Below, in pieces: positions 38,759 through 49,074 of a stretch of 64,000 nt of DNA; within the stretch, counting starts at the first letter, position 1; each line of letters begins with the position of its first letter. This DNA is from Tritrichomonas foetus. Its lineage: Eukaryota > Parabasalia > Tritrichomonadida > Tritrichomonadidae. Both the position numbers and the translations under genes were made by a program. The stretch spans positions 54,194 to 118,193 of the forward strand of contig MLAK01001060.1 in the NCBI GenBank assembly GCA_001839685.1, in the 5' to 3' direction. The notes under the pieces were generated by a model. That model ran no database searches. It was not told where the DNA came from and saw only the letters and a program-made list of their open reading frames with translations.

Positions 38759-40180
38759 ATGAAGTTTGCTTTGTCAACCGCCAGTATGCACAATTTAAAC
38801 ATAGATCAATATAAAAAGAACTTTACTTTCATTATTAATGGTAAGAAAATTCGCACTCCGAGCTTTATTGCTGATATTTTGTCACCTAAAATAAGTCAAA
38901 TTCATAAAACCGATCCAACTTTTAATCAATTTACAATAGAAACAAATCAATCTGGTGTTTTTGAAAATATTATAGATTTGGTGAAAGATTTAGACACTGA
39001 AAAAGAAATAACGATTGAAGAACGTGATTTTTATTATGAAGTCTTAAAAGCACTTGGAAATACTGATTATTACCATTTAGTTCATTTTCTTCACGAAGAC
39101 GAAATTACACTCGACAATGTTTTTCAGAGAATTCATGAAAAAATGATGTTTTATGGTCAATCACCAAATTACCAGAATGATTGTGATATTATGTTGGGTG
39201 ATGAACTACAATTTGTTGCAATGAATTTCTTTCTTCTTAAAAATAGTTACCAAGAAATTCATGATTTGAATATGTCTCAGCTAAAGCTAATTTTTGAGAA
39301 TTCTCAGTTAAAATTAGAAACTGAAGATTCTTTAGTGTATTTTATATTTGAACATATTGAATACTTATTAAAACAAAATAACAAGAAGAAATATATGAAA
39401 AATAGCTCTATTGCCAATGCTTTTTATTTGTTTGAGCATGTTGAATTTGATAAACTCACAAGTGAATGTTTAGATTATTTTATGAAAAATTTCGATATTA
39501 ATTATATTACAATAGATATATTTAGAGCTTTATGTAAATATAATAGTCACTATACTCATGACAGATATAGAAACAATGCTTCAAACTCGAATTTTCCTTC
39601 ACCAGATGACAATACAACCAAAAGATATAAACCTAGAATTCTGAAATTTGAATACAATGAAGAAGATAATAATATTAATGGAATATTAGCTTATCTCACC
39701 AAAGAAGAAGCAAAGATGAATAAGAGTCATAAAGATATGATTGTGCATAAATATTTTAATATTACTTCTTCTTCATTTTTCGCTGGTTCAGAACCAGAAA
39801 ATTTGTTCAAAACTGATGAACATCTATTTTTTACCTCATTGGATTCCCCTAATCAAAATGTCATTATTGAATTTCTCTCAAGTAAAATTATTATATCACA
39901 TTACTTAATCAAAACAGTAGATTTTCTTCCAAAAGACTACAGCCATCCAAGAAGTTGGAAATTAGAGGTTTCTCTTGATGGAACAGCTTGGGTTGAAATT
40001 GATAAAAGAAACAATGAAGAGTCTCTAAACCATGCAGGCGCCATTGGATATTTTCCAGTAAATCAACAATATGCTGCCATGTTTGTAAAACTTACACAAA
40101 CTGGAGAAAATTGGGCTGACAACGATCAGTTTTGTTTTTCCAACTTTGAATTGTTCGGACAATTGGATTTCAGAGTTTAA
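38759..40180 (+). CDS. BTB-like plus F5/8 type C domain protein (second copy of the family)
   Basis: Translation from the ATG at 38759 gives 473 residues. The frame opens earlier with a GTG at 38744 that is unlikely to be used. Residues about 18-100 form a divergent BTB-like domain (KKNFTFIINGKKIRTPSFIADILSPKISQIH), followed by a BACK-like helical part (to about 245). Unlike the family member at 18754, no long coiled coil follows. After a charged linker, residues about 310-470 form the F5/8 type C fold. It has NVIIEFLSSKIIISHYLIKT, RSWKLEVSLDGTAWVEIDKR and the same closing pattern, FSNFELFGQL. The opening SFIADILSPKIS form is common in trichomonad proteins. Confidence 0.82.
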   Translation: MKFALSTASMHNLNIDQYKKNFTFIINGKKIRTPSFIADILSPKISQIHKTDPTFNQFTIETNQSGVFENIIDLVKDLDTEKEITIEERDFYYEVLKALGNTDYYHLVHFLHEDEITLDNVFQRIHEKMMFYGQSPNYQNDCDIMLGDELQFVAMNFFLLKNSYQEIHDLNMSQLKLIFENSQLKLETEDSLVYFIFEHIEYLLKQNNKKKYMKNSSIANAFYLFEHVEFDKLTSECLDYFMKNFDINYITIDIFRALCKYNSHYTHDRYRNNASNSNFPSPDDNTTKRYKPRILKFEYNEEDNNINGILAYLTKEEAKMNKSHKDMIVHKYFNITSSSFFAGSEPENLFKTDEHLFFTSLDSPNQNVIIEFLSSKIIISHYLIKTVDFLPKDYSHPRSWKLEVSLDGTAWVEIDKRNNEESLNHAGAIGYFPVNQQYAAMFVKLTQTGENWADNDQFCFSNFELFGQLDFRV

Positions 40181-40493
40181 TTTATCTGTATTCCCAAAGA
40201 AATTACCAGAGTGGGAAGAATAGAAAATTTTTGTTAAAGATATTTCCCTGTATCTTTTTTATCTCATTGAGTTGAAAAAATATTATTGATGTTATCTTTC
40301 TTGAGATAATGAGATTTTATTACCCAACCAATAGAATACCAAATCTTTTATTCTCATGGATTATTTGAGCTGCAAAGCCAGTTTTACGACTCTTAAGTCT
40401 TCACTGATAGGAAATCGAATCGCTAGGAATTCATTTCACTTCACAATCATATCAAAAAGTCGGTAACGGATTATTCAAAAAGTTACATTTACC
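40181..40493. other. Spacer between F5/8 type C gene and aldo-keto reductase
   Basis: About 313 bases of AT-rich sequence between two rightward genes. No gene is seen. Confidence 0.5.
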
Positions 40494-40499
40494 TCACAT
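40494..40499 (+). promoter_or_regulatory. Initiator-like element TCACAT
   Basis: It matches TCAYWW, with the presumed +1 A at 40496, only 6 bases before the aldo-keto reductase ATG. Such very short leaders are known in trichomonads. Confidence 0.55.
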
Positions 40500-40501
40500 C
40501 A

Positions 40502-41380
40502 ATGGAGATTCCAAGACTTGCGCTCGGTACTGCATGCTTCAAAAGTGACGACGAAATCATCAAATCAGTCACTAATTGTGTAGAAAATTGTGGCTATCGT
40601 CACATCGACACATCCAAAGATTATGAAAGCGAAACAGCCATCGGCACTGCCTTGCATGATCTTTTCCAACGGGGTGTTGTAAAGCGTGAAGAAATATGGA
40701 TTACCACGAAACTCGAAGAGGATTGCCACAATCCAGAAATCGTCGAAAGCGAGCTTCGTGGATCACTCAAAAGGCTTCAGCTTGATTACATTGACCTTTA
40801 TTTGATACATTGGCCATGTGAAACCGAAACTGTCGATGGAAAATGTCAAATCATCGAATCCAAATATTCAATCATTGAAACTTGGAAAGCAATGGAAAAA
40901 TTAGTTGACATTGGTCTTGCAAAGCACATTGGTGTTTCTAATTTCAATATTGGCTTGATGGAAAAATTACGTGTTTGTGAAGACATTAAAATCCAGCCAT
41001 TTGTAAACCAAGTGGAAATGCATCTTTTATACCAGCAAGAAGCAATGACTGAATATCTTAATAAACGTGGAATTTATATAATGGCATATTCATCACTCGG
41101 TGCTGGAACACATGAAGGAAAGCCAAGTGTTCTGAAAAATGAGACTCTAATTAAAGTTGCAAATGAACTTGGAAAACCAGTAGCACCAGTTTGCATCAAA
41201 TTCCTTCAAAAATTAGGTGATGTTGTCGTGATTGCGAAAAGCACATCACCTGAAAGGAATCGTGAAAATTCTGAACTTGATTTTGACATTTCTGATGAAC
41301 AAATGGCAGAATTAAAGAAATGCGACATAGGCCTCAGGTTTATTAGTATTCCAGGATTTCCATTTAGTGATCGTTGGTAA
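40502..41380 (+). CDS. Aldo-keto reductase
   Basis: The 292-residue TIM-barrel enzyme has the full AKR catalytic tetrad: Asp36 and Tyr41 (HIDTSKDYESE), Lys70 (ITTKLEED) and His103 (YLIHWP). The spacing (5, 29, 33) is identical to well-studied AKRs. The NADP(H)-binding end shows VIAKSTSPERNREN, the usual KS...R..EN pattern that holds the 2'-phosphate. IGVSNFN precedes it. It should reduce aldehydes or ketones with NADPH in the cytosol; the substrate is unknown. The length is a little short of the family's usual 310-325 because the C-terminal loop is trimmed. A clean initiator lies 6 bases upstream. Confidence 0.93.
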   Translation: MEIPRLALGTACFKSDDEIIKSVTNCVENCGYRHIDTSKDYESETAIGTALHDLFQRGVVKREEIWITTKLEEDCHNPEIVESELRGSLKRLQLDYIDLYLIHWPCETETVDGKCQIIESKYSIIETWKAMEKLVDIGLAKHIGVSNFNIGLMEKLRVCEDIKIQPFVNQVEMHLLYQQEAMTEYLNKRGIYIMAYSSLGAGTHEGKPSVLKNETLIKVANELGKPVAPVCIKFLQKLGDVVVIAKSTSPERNRENSELDFDISDEQMAELKKCDIGLRFISIPGFPFSDRW

Positions 41381-41726
41381 TAAACATCTTCTAATTTGAT
41401 AATTTAATTAATTTTTTATTTTTGATTACAATTTTTTCATGAGATTTTTCTATATTCCTTATGGATTTAGTATGTCATTCTGTTTGAAAAATTCTAAGAT
41501 CTCTTTATGATGAACGTTTCTTTGGTTGATTCTTTTATATATTATCAAGTAAAAAAATAAACAAAGATAGAAATAAGATTAAACATATATTTACATAGTT
41601 TACACATCATTATAAATCGTTATCGATCAATCTAGCATAAAATATTATATAGATCACACAAATTACATTAAATATGTATTATTCATCAAACGAATTCGCA
41701 ATCAAGTAATTCATTTATAGAGAGTA
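41381..41726. other. Spacer between convergent genes
   Basis: This 346-base AT-rich gap lies between the aldo-keto reductase and ArfGAP 3' ends. No gene or repeat is seen. Confidence 0.55.
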
Positions 41727-43982
41727 TTAAGTTGATTTGTCATCATCACTTTCAAGGGAGTTCTTGTTGTGCTGCGTTGTCATGGAAAGCCTATGCCTCA
41801 ATGTATCAATTGCAGTATTTAACTTTTTCTTTTCTGCTGGATTCATTTTCTTGTTTTCAATAATTTTAACGCCCACATAATCAGTTGGGTCATTCACAAA
41901 ATTCTTGAAAACAAAGGCCTCAGGATGAAAATCTGCGTGTGGTGGCTTTATTTTATTTTTATTCTTTCTTTTATTTTTAGCGGAGGAAGAAGAAGAAGAC
42001 GAAAAGGAAGTAGAAGAAGTTGAAGATGAAGAATTTGAAAATGAAGTAGAATTTTCTTCATCATTACTCTGTTCAGAAGTCTGTGAAGGAGATCTTTGAT
42101 GGTTCGCTGTTTTTGGATCAAGATTCAAAAATCGATTCATTAAATTAAGATTTTGTTGATGTTTGGCGATTAAAAATAAATTTCCATTGACGGATTTATT
42201 TGGATTTGCTCCAAATCCAAGTAAAACATTAATTATTAAAGTTTGATTATAATAAGTTGCATAGCTTAATGGTGACCACCCACCATCATCCAATTTATCC
42301 ATGAGAGAATGATCATTTAATAGAATTAATGTTAATATTAATGGATTTCCAATACACGCTGCCATATGTGCAAGTGTGAAACCATTTTCATGAATATCCA
42401 TACTGCCGCCACAAATTAAATAATGGTAAACATCCATTAAGTTTTGAGATTTGATAGCTTCTTCAATATTAATTTGAGAAGCGCCCGCAGAATCAATATA
42501 CAACTTTTGTTGATATTTATTTATAATAAAGTTTCTACGTGCTTGATTATTTGCATTTGGAGTAATTTTTTCCTCTTTTGGTAAATTTTTTTCAAGGATC
42601 TCATTTGCTTTTTCAGTGCCAATTGCTTCAATTAAAGCTTTCTGATATGGATCAAGTGAATCAAGCACTAAAGAACGAACTTTGGAAATGCCAGAGCCAA
42701 CATGTCTATGTTCACCCACGCAATTATCGCATAAAGTTAATCCAAAGTTTAACGAAGCCCATGAAGCATTTGTTGTACCACAATCTGCACAAATTGTACT
42801 AACATGCTGTTGAAAAGCGGGAGGAAGACCTTCGCTAATTTCACTTGCACTGGCATCATTTGTATTCAGTTTTGCAGCAATATTATTTTGTATAACATTG
42901 AGCCAGTTATTCATGTCCCATGAAGTAACAGCTTGCAGAAAGTAAGATTGCTTATTATTATGAAAAGTAGTAATTGAAAAGCAATTCATACGCGGAGCGT
43001 TTGGTTCAGGTTTAACTGAACAATATAACAATGGTATATTTTTGGCGGTTCGAAGGGCATCATCCACATTTTTTGCATAAGATAAAGTTCCATTTGATAA
43101 CATGAAAAATCGTCGATGGAAACTTTTTGTGAAACCACCAGTTTTACGTTTCCACAGAAAACCTTGTATAGAGGTGGCATTTGTCCCTGTGAATGGTGTT
43201 TTTATTCTTTCCCAAAAAACAGGAATCTGTGATGCAAGTTGTTGCTTTAATGAAATAAAATGATTGGAGAATTCATTTATTTGGCCATTAACTTCATCAA
43301 TTGTTTCTTGGGTTGAATATAATTCTTCGCCTTTATCATTCATTGCAGAAATGCATTCTGTAAATGGGCCAGAAACAGAAGTGATGTACGACAGAAACAT
43401 ATGTGGAAGATGTGATCGTAATTTCAATTCAATTCCTTCCATCCTCATACAAAAATTGAAAAATGATAATGTCGCTAATGAATGCTCTTGAACCAGTTGT
43501 TGTTCTTTTTCTTGCTTGTCTTTTTCTTTGGCTTGCGGCTTTAGAGATACATATTTTTCTTCAGCAGAGTTAAAAGAAATGAAATGTTTCTGATAATCTC
43601 TTTCTTCATTTGTAAGCTGTTCCAGCTCTTTTGCGACAAACGAGTTGAGAGGAGAAACAATTTTTTGTGCAATAATATTGAAATGCGAAGTAAAAGCTGT
43701 ATCTACTGCTTTTAAAATATCGGATAATGGTTTAATCGAAGAATCTGTGCAAATGATTTCCATATTGTTAAACGACTTACGCAAACTTTTAAATTCTGTA
43801 CACATTTTCTGACCCAAATCAGCATAAATTGTAAACTGTTTTGCGATATTAGTTATTTCTGTTCCAACTTGCTTTAAATATTCAAAACGACGTTGTTGTT
43901 CCATATTGAAAAAAGGTGTTGAGTGCATGTATTGTAATGCTTCTTCATTTAGAGCAGACGGATCTCCGGAGTTAATATTCAT
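41727..43982 (-). CDS. ArfGAP with BAR, PH and ankyrin repeats (ACAP/ASAP-like)
   Basis: The 751-residue product has the ACAP/ASAP layout. Residues about 10-250 are a helical BAR-type region and about 265-370 a PH domain (IQGFLWKRKTGGFTKSFHRRFFML). About 390-500 is an ArfGAP domain. Its zinc finger is Cys398-X2-Cys401-X16-Cys418-X2-Cys421, followed by GEHRH with the catalytic-type Arg426 and SKVRSLVLD. Ankyrin units follow (NGFTLAHMAACIGNPLILTLIL, GWSPLSYATYYNQTLIINVLL), then a poly-Ser and Lys-rich tail. It should switch off Arf GTPases at curved membranes during endosomal or secretory traffic. The usual GVHISKVRS reads GSGISKVRS here. An initiator-like site lies 38 bases upstream. Confidence 0.92.
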   Translation of the reverse strand: MNINSGDPSALNEEALQYMHSTPFFNMEQQRRFEYLKQVGTEITNIAKQFTIYADLGQKMCTEFKSLRKSFNNMEIICTDSSIKPLSDILKAVDTAFTSHFNIIAQKIVSPLNSFVAKELEQLTNEERDYQKHFISFNSAEEKYVSLKPQAKEKDKQEKEQQLVQEHSLATLSFFNFCMRMEGIELKLRSHLPHMFLSYITSVSGPFTECISAMNDKGEELYSTQETIDEVNGQINEFSNHFISLKQQLASQIPVFWERIKTPFTGTNATSIQGFLWKRKTGGFTKSFHRRFFMLSNGTLSYAKNVDDALRTAKNIPLLYCSVKPEPNAPRMNCFSITTFHNNKQSYFLQAVTSWDMNNWLNVIQNNIAAKLNTNDASASEISEGLPPAFQQHVSTICADCGTTNASWASLNFGLTLCDNCVGEHRHVGSGISKVRSLVLDSLDPYQKALIEAIGTEKANEILEKNLPKEEKITPNANNQARRNFIINKYQQKLYIDSAGASQINIEEAIKSQNLMDVYHYLICGGSMDIHENGFTLAHMAACIGNPLILTLILLNDHSLMDKLDDGGWSPLSYATYYNQTLIINVLLGFGANPNKSVNGNLFLIAKHQQNLNLMNRFLNLDPKTANHQRSPSQTSEQSNDEENSTSFSNSSSSTSSTSFSSSSSSSAKNKRKNKNKIKPPHADFHPEAFVFKNFVNDPTDYVGVKIIENKKMNPAEKKKLNTAIDTLRHRLSMTTQHNKNSLESDDDKST

Positions 43983-44626
43983 CTTTGCTTTTGGGATTTC
44001 TTTGATATTGAAAGATTTATGATCAGAAAAAACAGAGGAAATTCAATCGGTCAAAAGTCGAGAAATTTCACAAAATTCAATACTCTTGACAAAACTCTGT
44101 AGTTATTCAATTCACAAAAAAAACTTATGTATTGAAATTTCATTAATTCAATAATTCAGAAATTTCTATAATTTCACCTGTCTTTGATGAATATACATGA
44201 ATGGAAAATTCTCATAGTTTCGCTTACAGTTTGTGAATGTATCGTTGGTAGTTTTTCTGTAAATAAAGTATTAATAAAAATACGATTGAAATATAGTAAA
44301 ATATTATCGTATCAAAAAAGACATTTTATTTTTTGAAATTCATTTATCTTGTCCGCATAATGATAAAAATCAATATTTATTGAAAAAATAGGCAATACTT
44401 TCGCATATATCATTTTTTTACATCAATGTATAATGTAAGCATCCAAAACACTTTGATGAATATTAATTAATAATAAATCACAAACTATACTATTATAAAT
44501 ATATCATGACATAGGAGTATTCCAAAAATAGTTAGATTGTCCGATAAAAGAAATATAAGCAAATGTAATATAATATTATTTAATACACAACAAGTATAAT
44601 ATCTATGAGAAAACAATAAACAACAA
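43983..44626. other. Spacer between ArfGAP and GH47 genes
   Basis: This 644-base AT-rich gap between two leftward genes contains the ArfGAP promoter region. No gene is seen. Confidence 0.5.
44017..44022 (-). promoter_or_regulatory. Initiator-like element TCATAA
   Basis: A minus-strand TCAYWW match giving a predicted 38-base leader before the ArfGAP ATG at 43982. Confidence 0.4.
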
Positions 44627-46093
44627 TTACCATTTCTTCAGTTTTTTCAATGGATGAGCTTGAGTAGTAAATACGTAATCATCAAGGGAATATACATCAT
44701 CATCACAAAAAATTAAATACAAATATTTTAACGTTTCTGATAAAAAGTATGAATCTTGAATATCATCATAAAATACAATTTCTGATGTAGTACCATGCAC
44801 TGATGAGAATCCACCGCTTGTCGTCAAGCAATATCGTTTGATCGATCGAAAAACTTTCCATGCAATTTTTTTAATAGTTTCATTATGAGTGAACCTCCAG
44901 CAATAAAAAAGTGATTCAACAAATTCTGGTCGAAGATTGTAGGTATCATCATCCCAATATACTCCTGGTGATTTTGCTGTAATTTGGATACTTTCGCCAC
45001 CAAGGAAAGTAGGTTGCATTTGGTGTAGTTTTATAGCGGAATCAAGAAGCTCGTCTGCAAGTTTGATGTATTTTTCGCGGTATTCTGGATCATCTTGTGC
45101 AGCTAAATATAAAGTTCCTGGCAAAAAGAACGATAGATGAGAAAACTGATGAGAATATTGATCACTTAGTGCTGTAGTTACATAAGTTAGACCAGATTTC
45201 CATGAAGTAAAAGTTAATCTATTTTCAATTTCATCAAACGCTTCTCTAAATTCATTTGGAAATGTAGTGTTCATAGGTGCGTAAACTTTAAGTTTGACTA
45301 AATATTCAAAATAGGAGTCACCAAAAGCATCAAGGGAGTAGATTGGTGGCTCTGGCCATAAATGACGATAAAGTATTCTGGTTGGTGGAACTGGACCTAA
45401 AGAAATTAGGTTTGCTCGAGCTTCCATTGCAGTGTCAAAATATTTGTAGTTGCCAGTATGATAGCTGAGTGCGAGAAATTCAAGCTGGCAACTTCCGGCG
45501 TCTGATAACAGAGTGGACATATTTGCCCATGAATGGTCATAAAGTTCGCCAGTGAACATATTGACCAAAACACGAGGAAGTGCATTATCAGGATGAAAGG
45601 CAAAAGAGATCCGATCTGCTATTTTTTTAGCAGTATCAAGTAAGAGCGGGTCATAGGTTTGTTCGTAGGCTGTCAATAATCCACCTACAGCTCTAATGAC
45701 AGTTTCAAAAAAAGATGTTTGCTCAGAATAATTAAATGAATTCTCTATCCAATTTACCGCGCTTTTGTACTCGTCATTCAGCCCCATTAATAGAAGAGAA
45801 TCTAAAGAATCTATGATTGTATATCCAAGGCCATGAAGATTTTCACCTTGTAGAGTTATTGGATTCAGAAAATCGTATCCCCAGGCATACTTCGAATAGG
45901 CGTCCCAGGCATTTTTCATGGCTTGTCGAATTTGCTCGCGCTTTTGTTGATCTGTGTTTGGAGGATTATAGCTTGGCATCTCTAAATCTTGGAAGTAAAT
46001 TACCATTTTGGTGAAAAAATCTTTCGATAAAATATAATGTAATAGGGTAATAACTAATATATTGGCAGTTATTTTCCAAAATCGAGAGTCCAT
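44627..46093 (-). CDS. GH47 alpha-1,2-mannosidase, type II membrane protein
   Basis: The 488-residue product has one membrane segment near the N-terminus (about 8-27), so it should sit in the ER or Golgi facing the lumen. The rest is a GH47 (alpha/alpha)7 barrel that trims alpha-1,2-mannose from N-glycans using calcium. Expected catalytic residues are present: Glu130 (SFFETVIR), Asp259 (FGDSYFEYLVK) and Glu390 (LRPEFVES). The HLSFFLPG and GDS motifs also fit. At the C-terminus the calcium-ligand motif, usually TEAHP, reads TTQAHP: Thr477 is kept but the next Glu is Gln478. A Lys-rich tail (LKKLKKW) follows. Whether it is ER mannosidase I-like or EDEM-like is not certain; the size favours a processing enzyme. 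Confidence 0.88.
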   Translation of the reverse strand: MDSRFWKITANILVITLLHYILSKDFFTKMVIYFQDLEMPSYNPPNTDQQKREQIRQAMKNAWDAYSKYAWGYDFLNPITLQGENLHGLGYTIIDSLDSLLLMGLNDEYKSAVNWIENSFNYSEQTSFFETVIRAVGGLLTAYEQTYDPLLLDTAKKIADRISFAFHPDNALPRVLVNMFTGELYDHSWANMSTLLSDAGSCQLEFLALSYHTGNYKYFDTAMEARANLISLGPVPPTRILYRHLWPEPPIYSLDAFGDSYFEYLVKLKVYAPMNTTFPNEFREAFDEIENRLTFTSWKSGLTYVTTALSDQYSHQFSHLSFFLPGTLYLAAQDDPEYREKYIKLADELLDSAIKLHQMQPTFLGGESIQITAKSPGVYWDDDTYNLRPEFVESLFYCWRFTHNETIKKIAWKVFRSIKRYCLTTSGGFSSVHGTTSEIVFYDDIQDSYFLSETLKYLYLIFCDDDVYSLDDYVFTTQAHPLKKLKKW

Positions 46094-46836
46094 TTGGATA
46101 AGTTGACCTTTTCGCCAAACTTGTAAAGCTATGAATGATGGTATATAATTGGTCGGTTATATTCAAATAATTGAATGCCATATTTGGTCATGAAAATCAT
46201 CACTTTATCTCAATTTACAAGGTCAATTAGTATATTTAATCAACCTTGAAGGTTTTTAATCTTGGGAAATACTTTCATCAATAAGAATCAAATACACTCG
46301 ACTTATAAGCAAGTTTAAAAACAAGTTCTTGATTTGTTGCTTCAATGTCGTGTTCATGATTCGTAAATTATGGAAATCAGAGGAGACAGGTTATGGTAGA
46401 CACAAATGAAAGTACATTTCAGATCAAAAAACTTTTTGATTTCACCGTTTTAGAAACTATTGAAAAAGAAGATTTTAGAACTTTTTAAATTGGCAACTTT
46501 TTGTGATGCATTACTTTTTCAAAATAAAAGTTGATATTTAGGAATAATCATGATAAGGATAAAAAATAATATTTCCATCAACTCGTGTATATAATTTAAC
46601 TTTGAAAAGTTTATTCTCCTGGTACTTTATCCCTCTCTCAGCTTCATTTTTCATGCTTGAAGGATTCTCTCAGAAGATTAAATCACAGATTTATTCATTT
46701 ATAGCGAATAATTCTCATCACGAAAAATTTAAGGCAAGCAGCTTTCTTAGGATTATAGTATCCTGAATATTCTTATTAATTTATGAGTCTCATAAGTTAA
46801 TCTTGAACATTCACGAAATTATAGCCGCAGTAAATT
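46094..46836. other. Spacer upstream of the GH47 gene
   Basis: About 740 bases of AT-rich sequence with the presumed GH47 promoter. Apart from a 31-codon frame (46393-46488, listed separately), nothing is supported. Confidence 0.45.
46393..46488 (+). other. Possible micro-ORF, 31 codons
   Basis: An ATG-to-stop frame codes 31 residues with gene-like composition (MVDTNESTFQIKKLFDFTV, ending in KEDFRTF). It loosely recalls the first residues of trichomonad BTB-like proteins, so it may be a gene fragment. There is no strict initiator match just upstream. Low confidence. Confidence 0.2.
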
Positions 46837-47019
46837 TCACTTTTTTTGTAAACGGTTTGTTGCAACACTTCTGTCTGAAATACTGACAGTATTAAACTGT
46901 GAAAGACTAAATTGAAATAATTTGTGGGATTGGTTTGAATTTTCTATTGATACTGATAAGTTCTCCATTCTGCCCGTTGCACTATTGAATGTAAGGTCAA
47001 TATTTTGGCCTTTAATCAT
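46837..47019 (-). pseudogene. Possible remnant of a GH38-type alpha-mannosidase
   Basis: A 60-codon minus-strand frame begins at an ATG at 47019 directly after in-frame stops and ends at 46837. Its opening, MIKGQNIDLTFNSATGRMENL, resembles the strand-turn pattern (N..I.LTFd..TGrl.si) that begins the C-terminal beta domain of GH38 alpha-mannosidases. A Phe/Ser/Gln-rich stretch follows (FQFSLSQFNTV), as in that family. The adjacent downstream frame stays open for a while after a shift, which suggests decay. It lies on the same strand as the GH47 gene. The assignment is tentative. Confidence 0.3.
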
Positions 47020-47907
47020 TCAATATCAGGCAGTTATGAAAGTTGGATGGAAAAGCGGTTTAATACAACATTTATCAGAAAAAAATTGAATTAACTTTTT
47101 GAATGATAATATTCCTTTTTTCTGGAGTTTATTCAAAATATCTATTCCAGTGATTTCTCTTGAAATAAGGTGATCTAAATTATTAAACCATGGAATGTGA
47201 TGTAGAATAATTTAATAGAAAAAAATAATAAATATTATATGAAATTAAGAAGATAACAACATTGATATAGCCAAAATATTACTGAAAAAAAAATTATGTG
47301 ACTATTGAAAATTTTCATTACAGAGTGAAGTGAATTAATCGTACAACATTTAATGATCAGGATCCTAGCGTTTATTATTATATGTGGAAGATAAACTTTT
47401 TATTGATACTCACTTTTATCATAAATTTCAATACATATTGAAATTTCTGCAATAATCTAATAGAATTATATTGAATATTTTTGATATGAATATCTAACTC
47501 ATTATCAAAAATATAATCAGTTTTTCAAATGAAACCATATTTACAGAAATTATTGAATTTGTTGTATGATCAACGAAAACATCTTATAATTTCATTTTAT
47601 CCTGCTCTTATTGAGAATGATTTACATCAATAATCACGTTAAATAATAGAATTTCTAACAATTTGAATTTCATTATTAATCACGATAAATAATAGAATCT
47701 ATCTGAAAATTGTTTATTGTTAGAATTTTCAAAAAATCCCGAACACAACTTCTCATTATTCAAAAAATGATTCATGTAAAACAATTCAATAATGTTACTA
47801 TTAAAAAGTGGAAACAACTATTTGCTCTCTTTCAAATTATAATTACAATTCAAATTTCTGAAAATTAACATATTCAAACCTGAACGTAATTAAAAAAAAA
47901 TTCAGAA
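47020..47907. other. Spacer upstream of the kinase gene
   Basis: About 890 bases of AT-rich sequence between divergent features. No gene or repeat is supported, and no strict TCAYWW match was seen close to the kinase start. Confidence 0.5.
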
Positions 47908-49074
47908 ATGCATTCCATCTGCGATTACGCATTAATTTCATGTATTGGAAATGGTGCACATTCTAAGGTCTACGTTGGCTATCACAAACTCGTGCCGAAA
48001 GTTCTTTTGGCGATCAAAATTATTATGCGCGAAAATATTGCACAATATGAAATTGCATCAAATGAGATTGACACATTAAAAGATATAAGGCATCCATATG
48101 TCACTCGCTTTATTGATTCTATTGAAACAGATGAATTTTTGGCCATCGTGACGGAATTTGCTCCCAATGGACAAATCGACTCCTTCTATCAGACATTTTC
48201 GGAAGTTAACGTATACAAGTATTTTTATCAAATTGCAAAAGCTCTCGAGTACTTACATACAGTCAAAAAAGTTGTCCATCGAGATATCAAAATCGAGAAC
48301 ATTCTCCTTGATGAATCAATGAATGTCAAACTGATAGATTTTGGGTTTAGCCGGAAAATTATCAACGAGATGACGACTCGATGTGGCTCGCCAATATATG
48401 CCTCACCCGAGCTCGTCATGGGCCAAAAATACACAGAAAAAACAGATGTTTGGTCCCTAGGCGTACTCATCTACTATCTCGTGGTGGGACAATATCCATT
48501 TATTTCAGATAATTTGATGGTCCTTTTTAAAAAGATAACAAAAGAGCCACTAATGTTTCCATCGAATGTCCCTCTGAGTGATGAATTCAAAGACCTCATA
48601 AAAGGGATGCTCGATAAAGATCAAAATACAAGACTGACTATCACAGATGCTTTGAATCACCCATGGTTCCAAAAAATAGGACCTATATCAGACTATAAAG
48701 TCAAGAGAGTGAACAGCGAATATTTACAAATCGAGATTCCTGATTCAGCTCTAGTTGATTTTGGAATTCCGGAAAATGTTGTTTTATCTTTAGATAACTC
48801 GAAAAAGGATGTCATTAAAACTATTTTGACTTTGAGACAAGACCAAATAATGTGTATGCATCTCTCAAAGGTATCTACAGCGATTAATAAAAAGGCTGTA
48901 TCACGAAAGAGTCACCATGCAATCCAAAAGGCAGCCATTCTTGCACTGAATCCAAATGTTTCCTTCGTTAAACCGAGAAATAACTCGAAACCAAATATTG
49001 TGATTGTGTCACCAAGCCTTATATCGAAGCATCACGCAATGGCTGTTCATCCCATGATAAAAGATAAAATTTAG
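47908..49074 (+). CDS. Ser/Thr protein kinase, CAMK/SNF1-like
   Basis: The 388-residue product has a complete kinase domain (about 6-258). The Gly-loop reads GNGAHSKV (14-21) and the ATP-anchoring Lys lies in LLAIKI at about 37. The catalytic loop is HRDIKIEN (124-131), DFG starts at Asp144, and an ASPE motif replaces the usual APE. After that come TDVWSLGVLIYYLV and the final Arg in NTRLTITDAL. HRDIKIEN and GSPIYASPEL are typical of CAMKL/MARK/SNF1-type kinases, which are abundant in trichomonads. The C-terminal 130 residues carry no domain I recognise and end in a basic, polar tail. It is convergent with the UCH gene. Confidence 0.92.
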   Translation: MHSICDYALISCIGNGAHSKVYVGYHKLVPKVLLAIKIIMRENIAQYEIASNEIDTLKDIRHPYVTRFIDSIETDEFLAIVTEFAPNGQIDSFYQTFSEVNVYKYFYQIAKALEYLHTVKKVVHRDIKIENILLDESMNVKLIDFGFSRKIINEMTTRCGSPIYASPELVMGQKYTEKTDVWSLGVLIYYLVVGQYPFISDNLMVLFKKITKEPLMFPSNVPLSDEFKDLIKGMLDKDQNTRLTITDALNHPWFQKIGPISDYKVKRVNSEYLQIEIPDSALVDFGIPENVVLSLDNSKKDVIKTILTLRQDQIMCMHLSKVSTAINKKAVSRKSHHAIQKAAILALNPNVSFVKPRNNSKPNIVIVSPSLISKHHAMAVHPMIKDKI

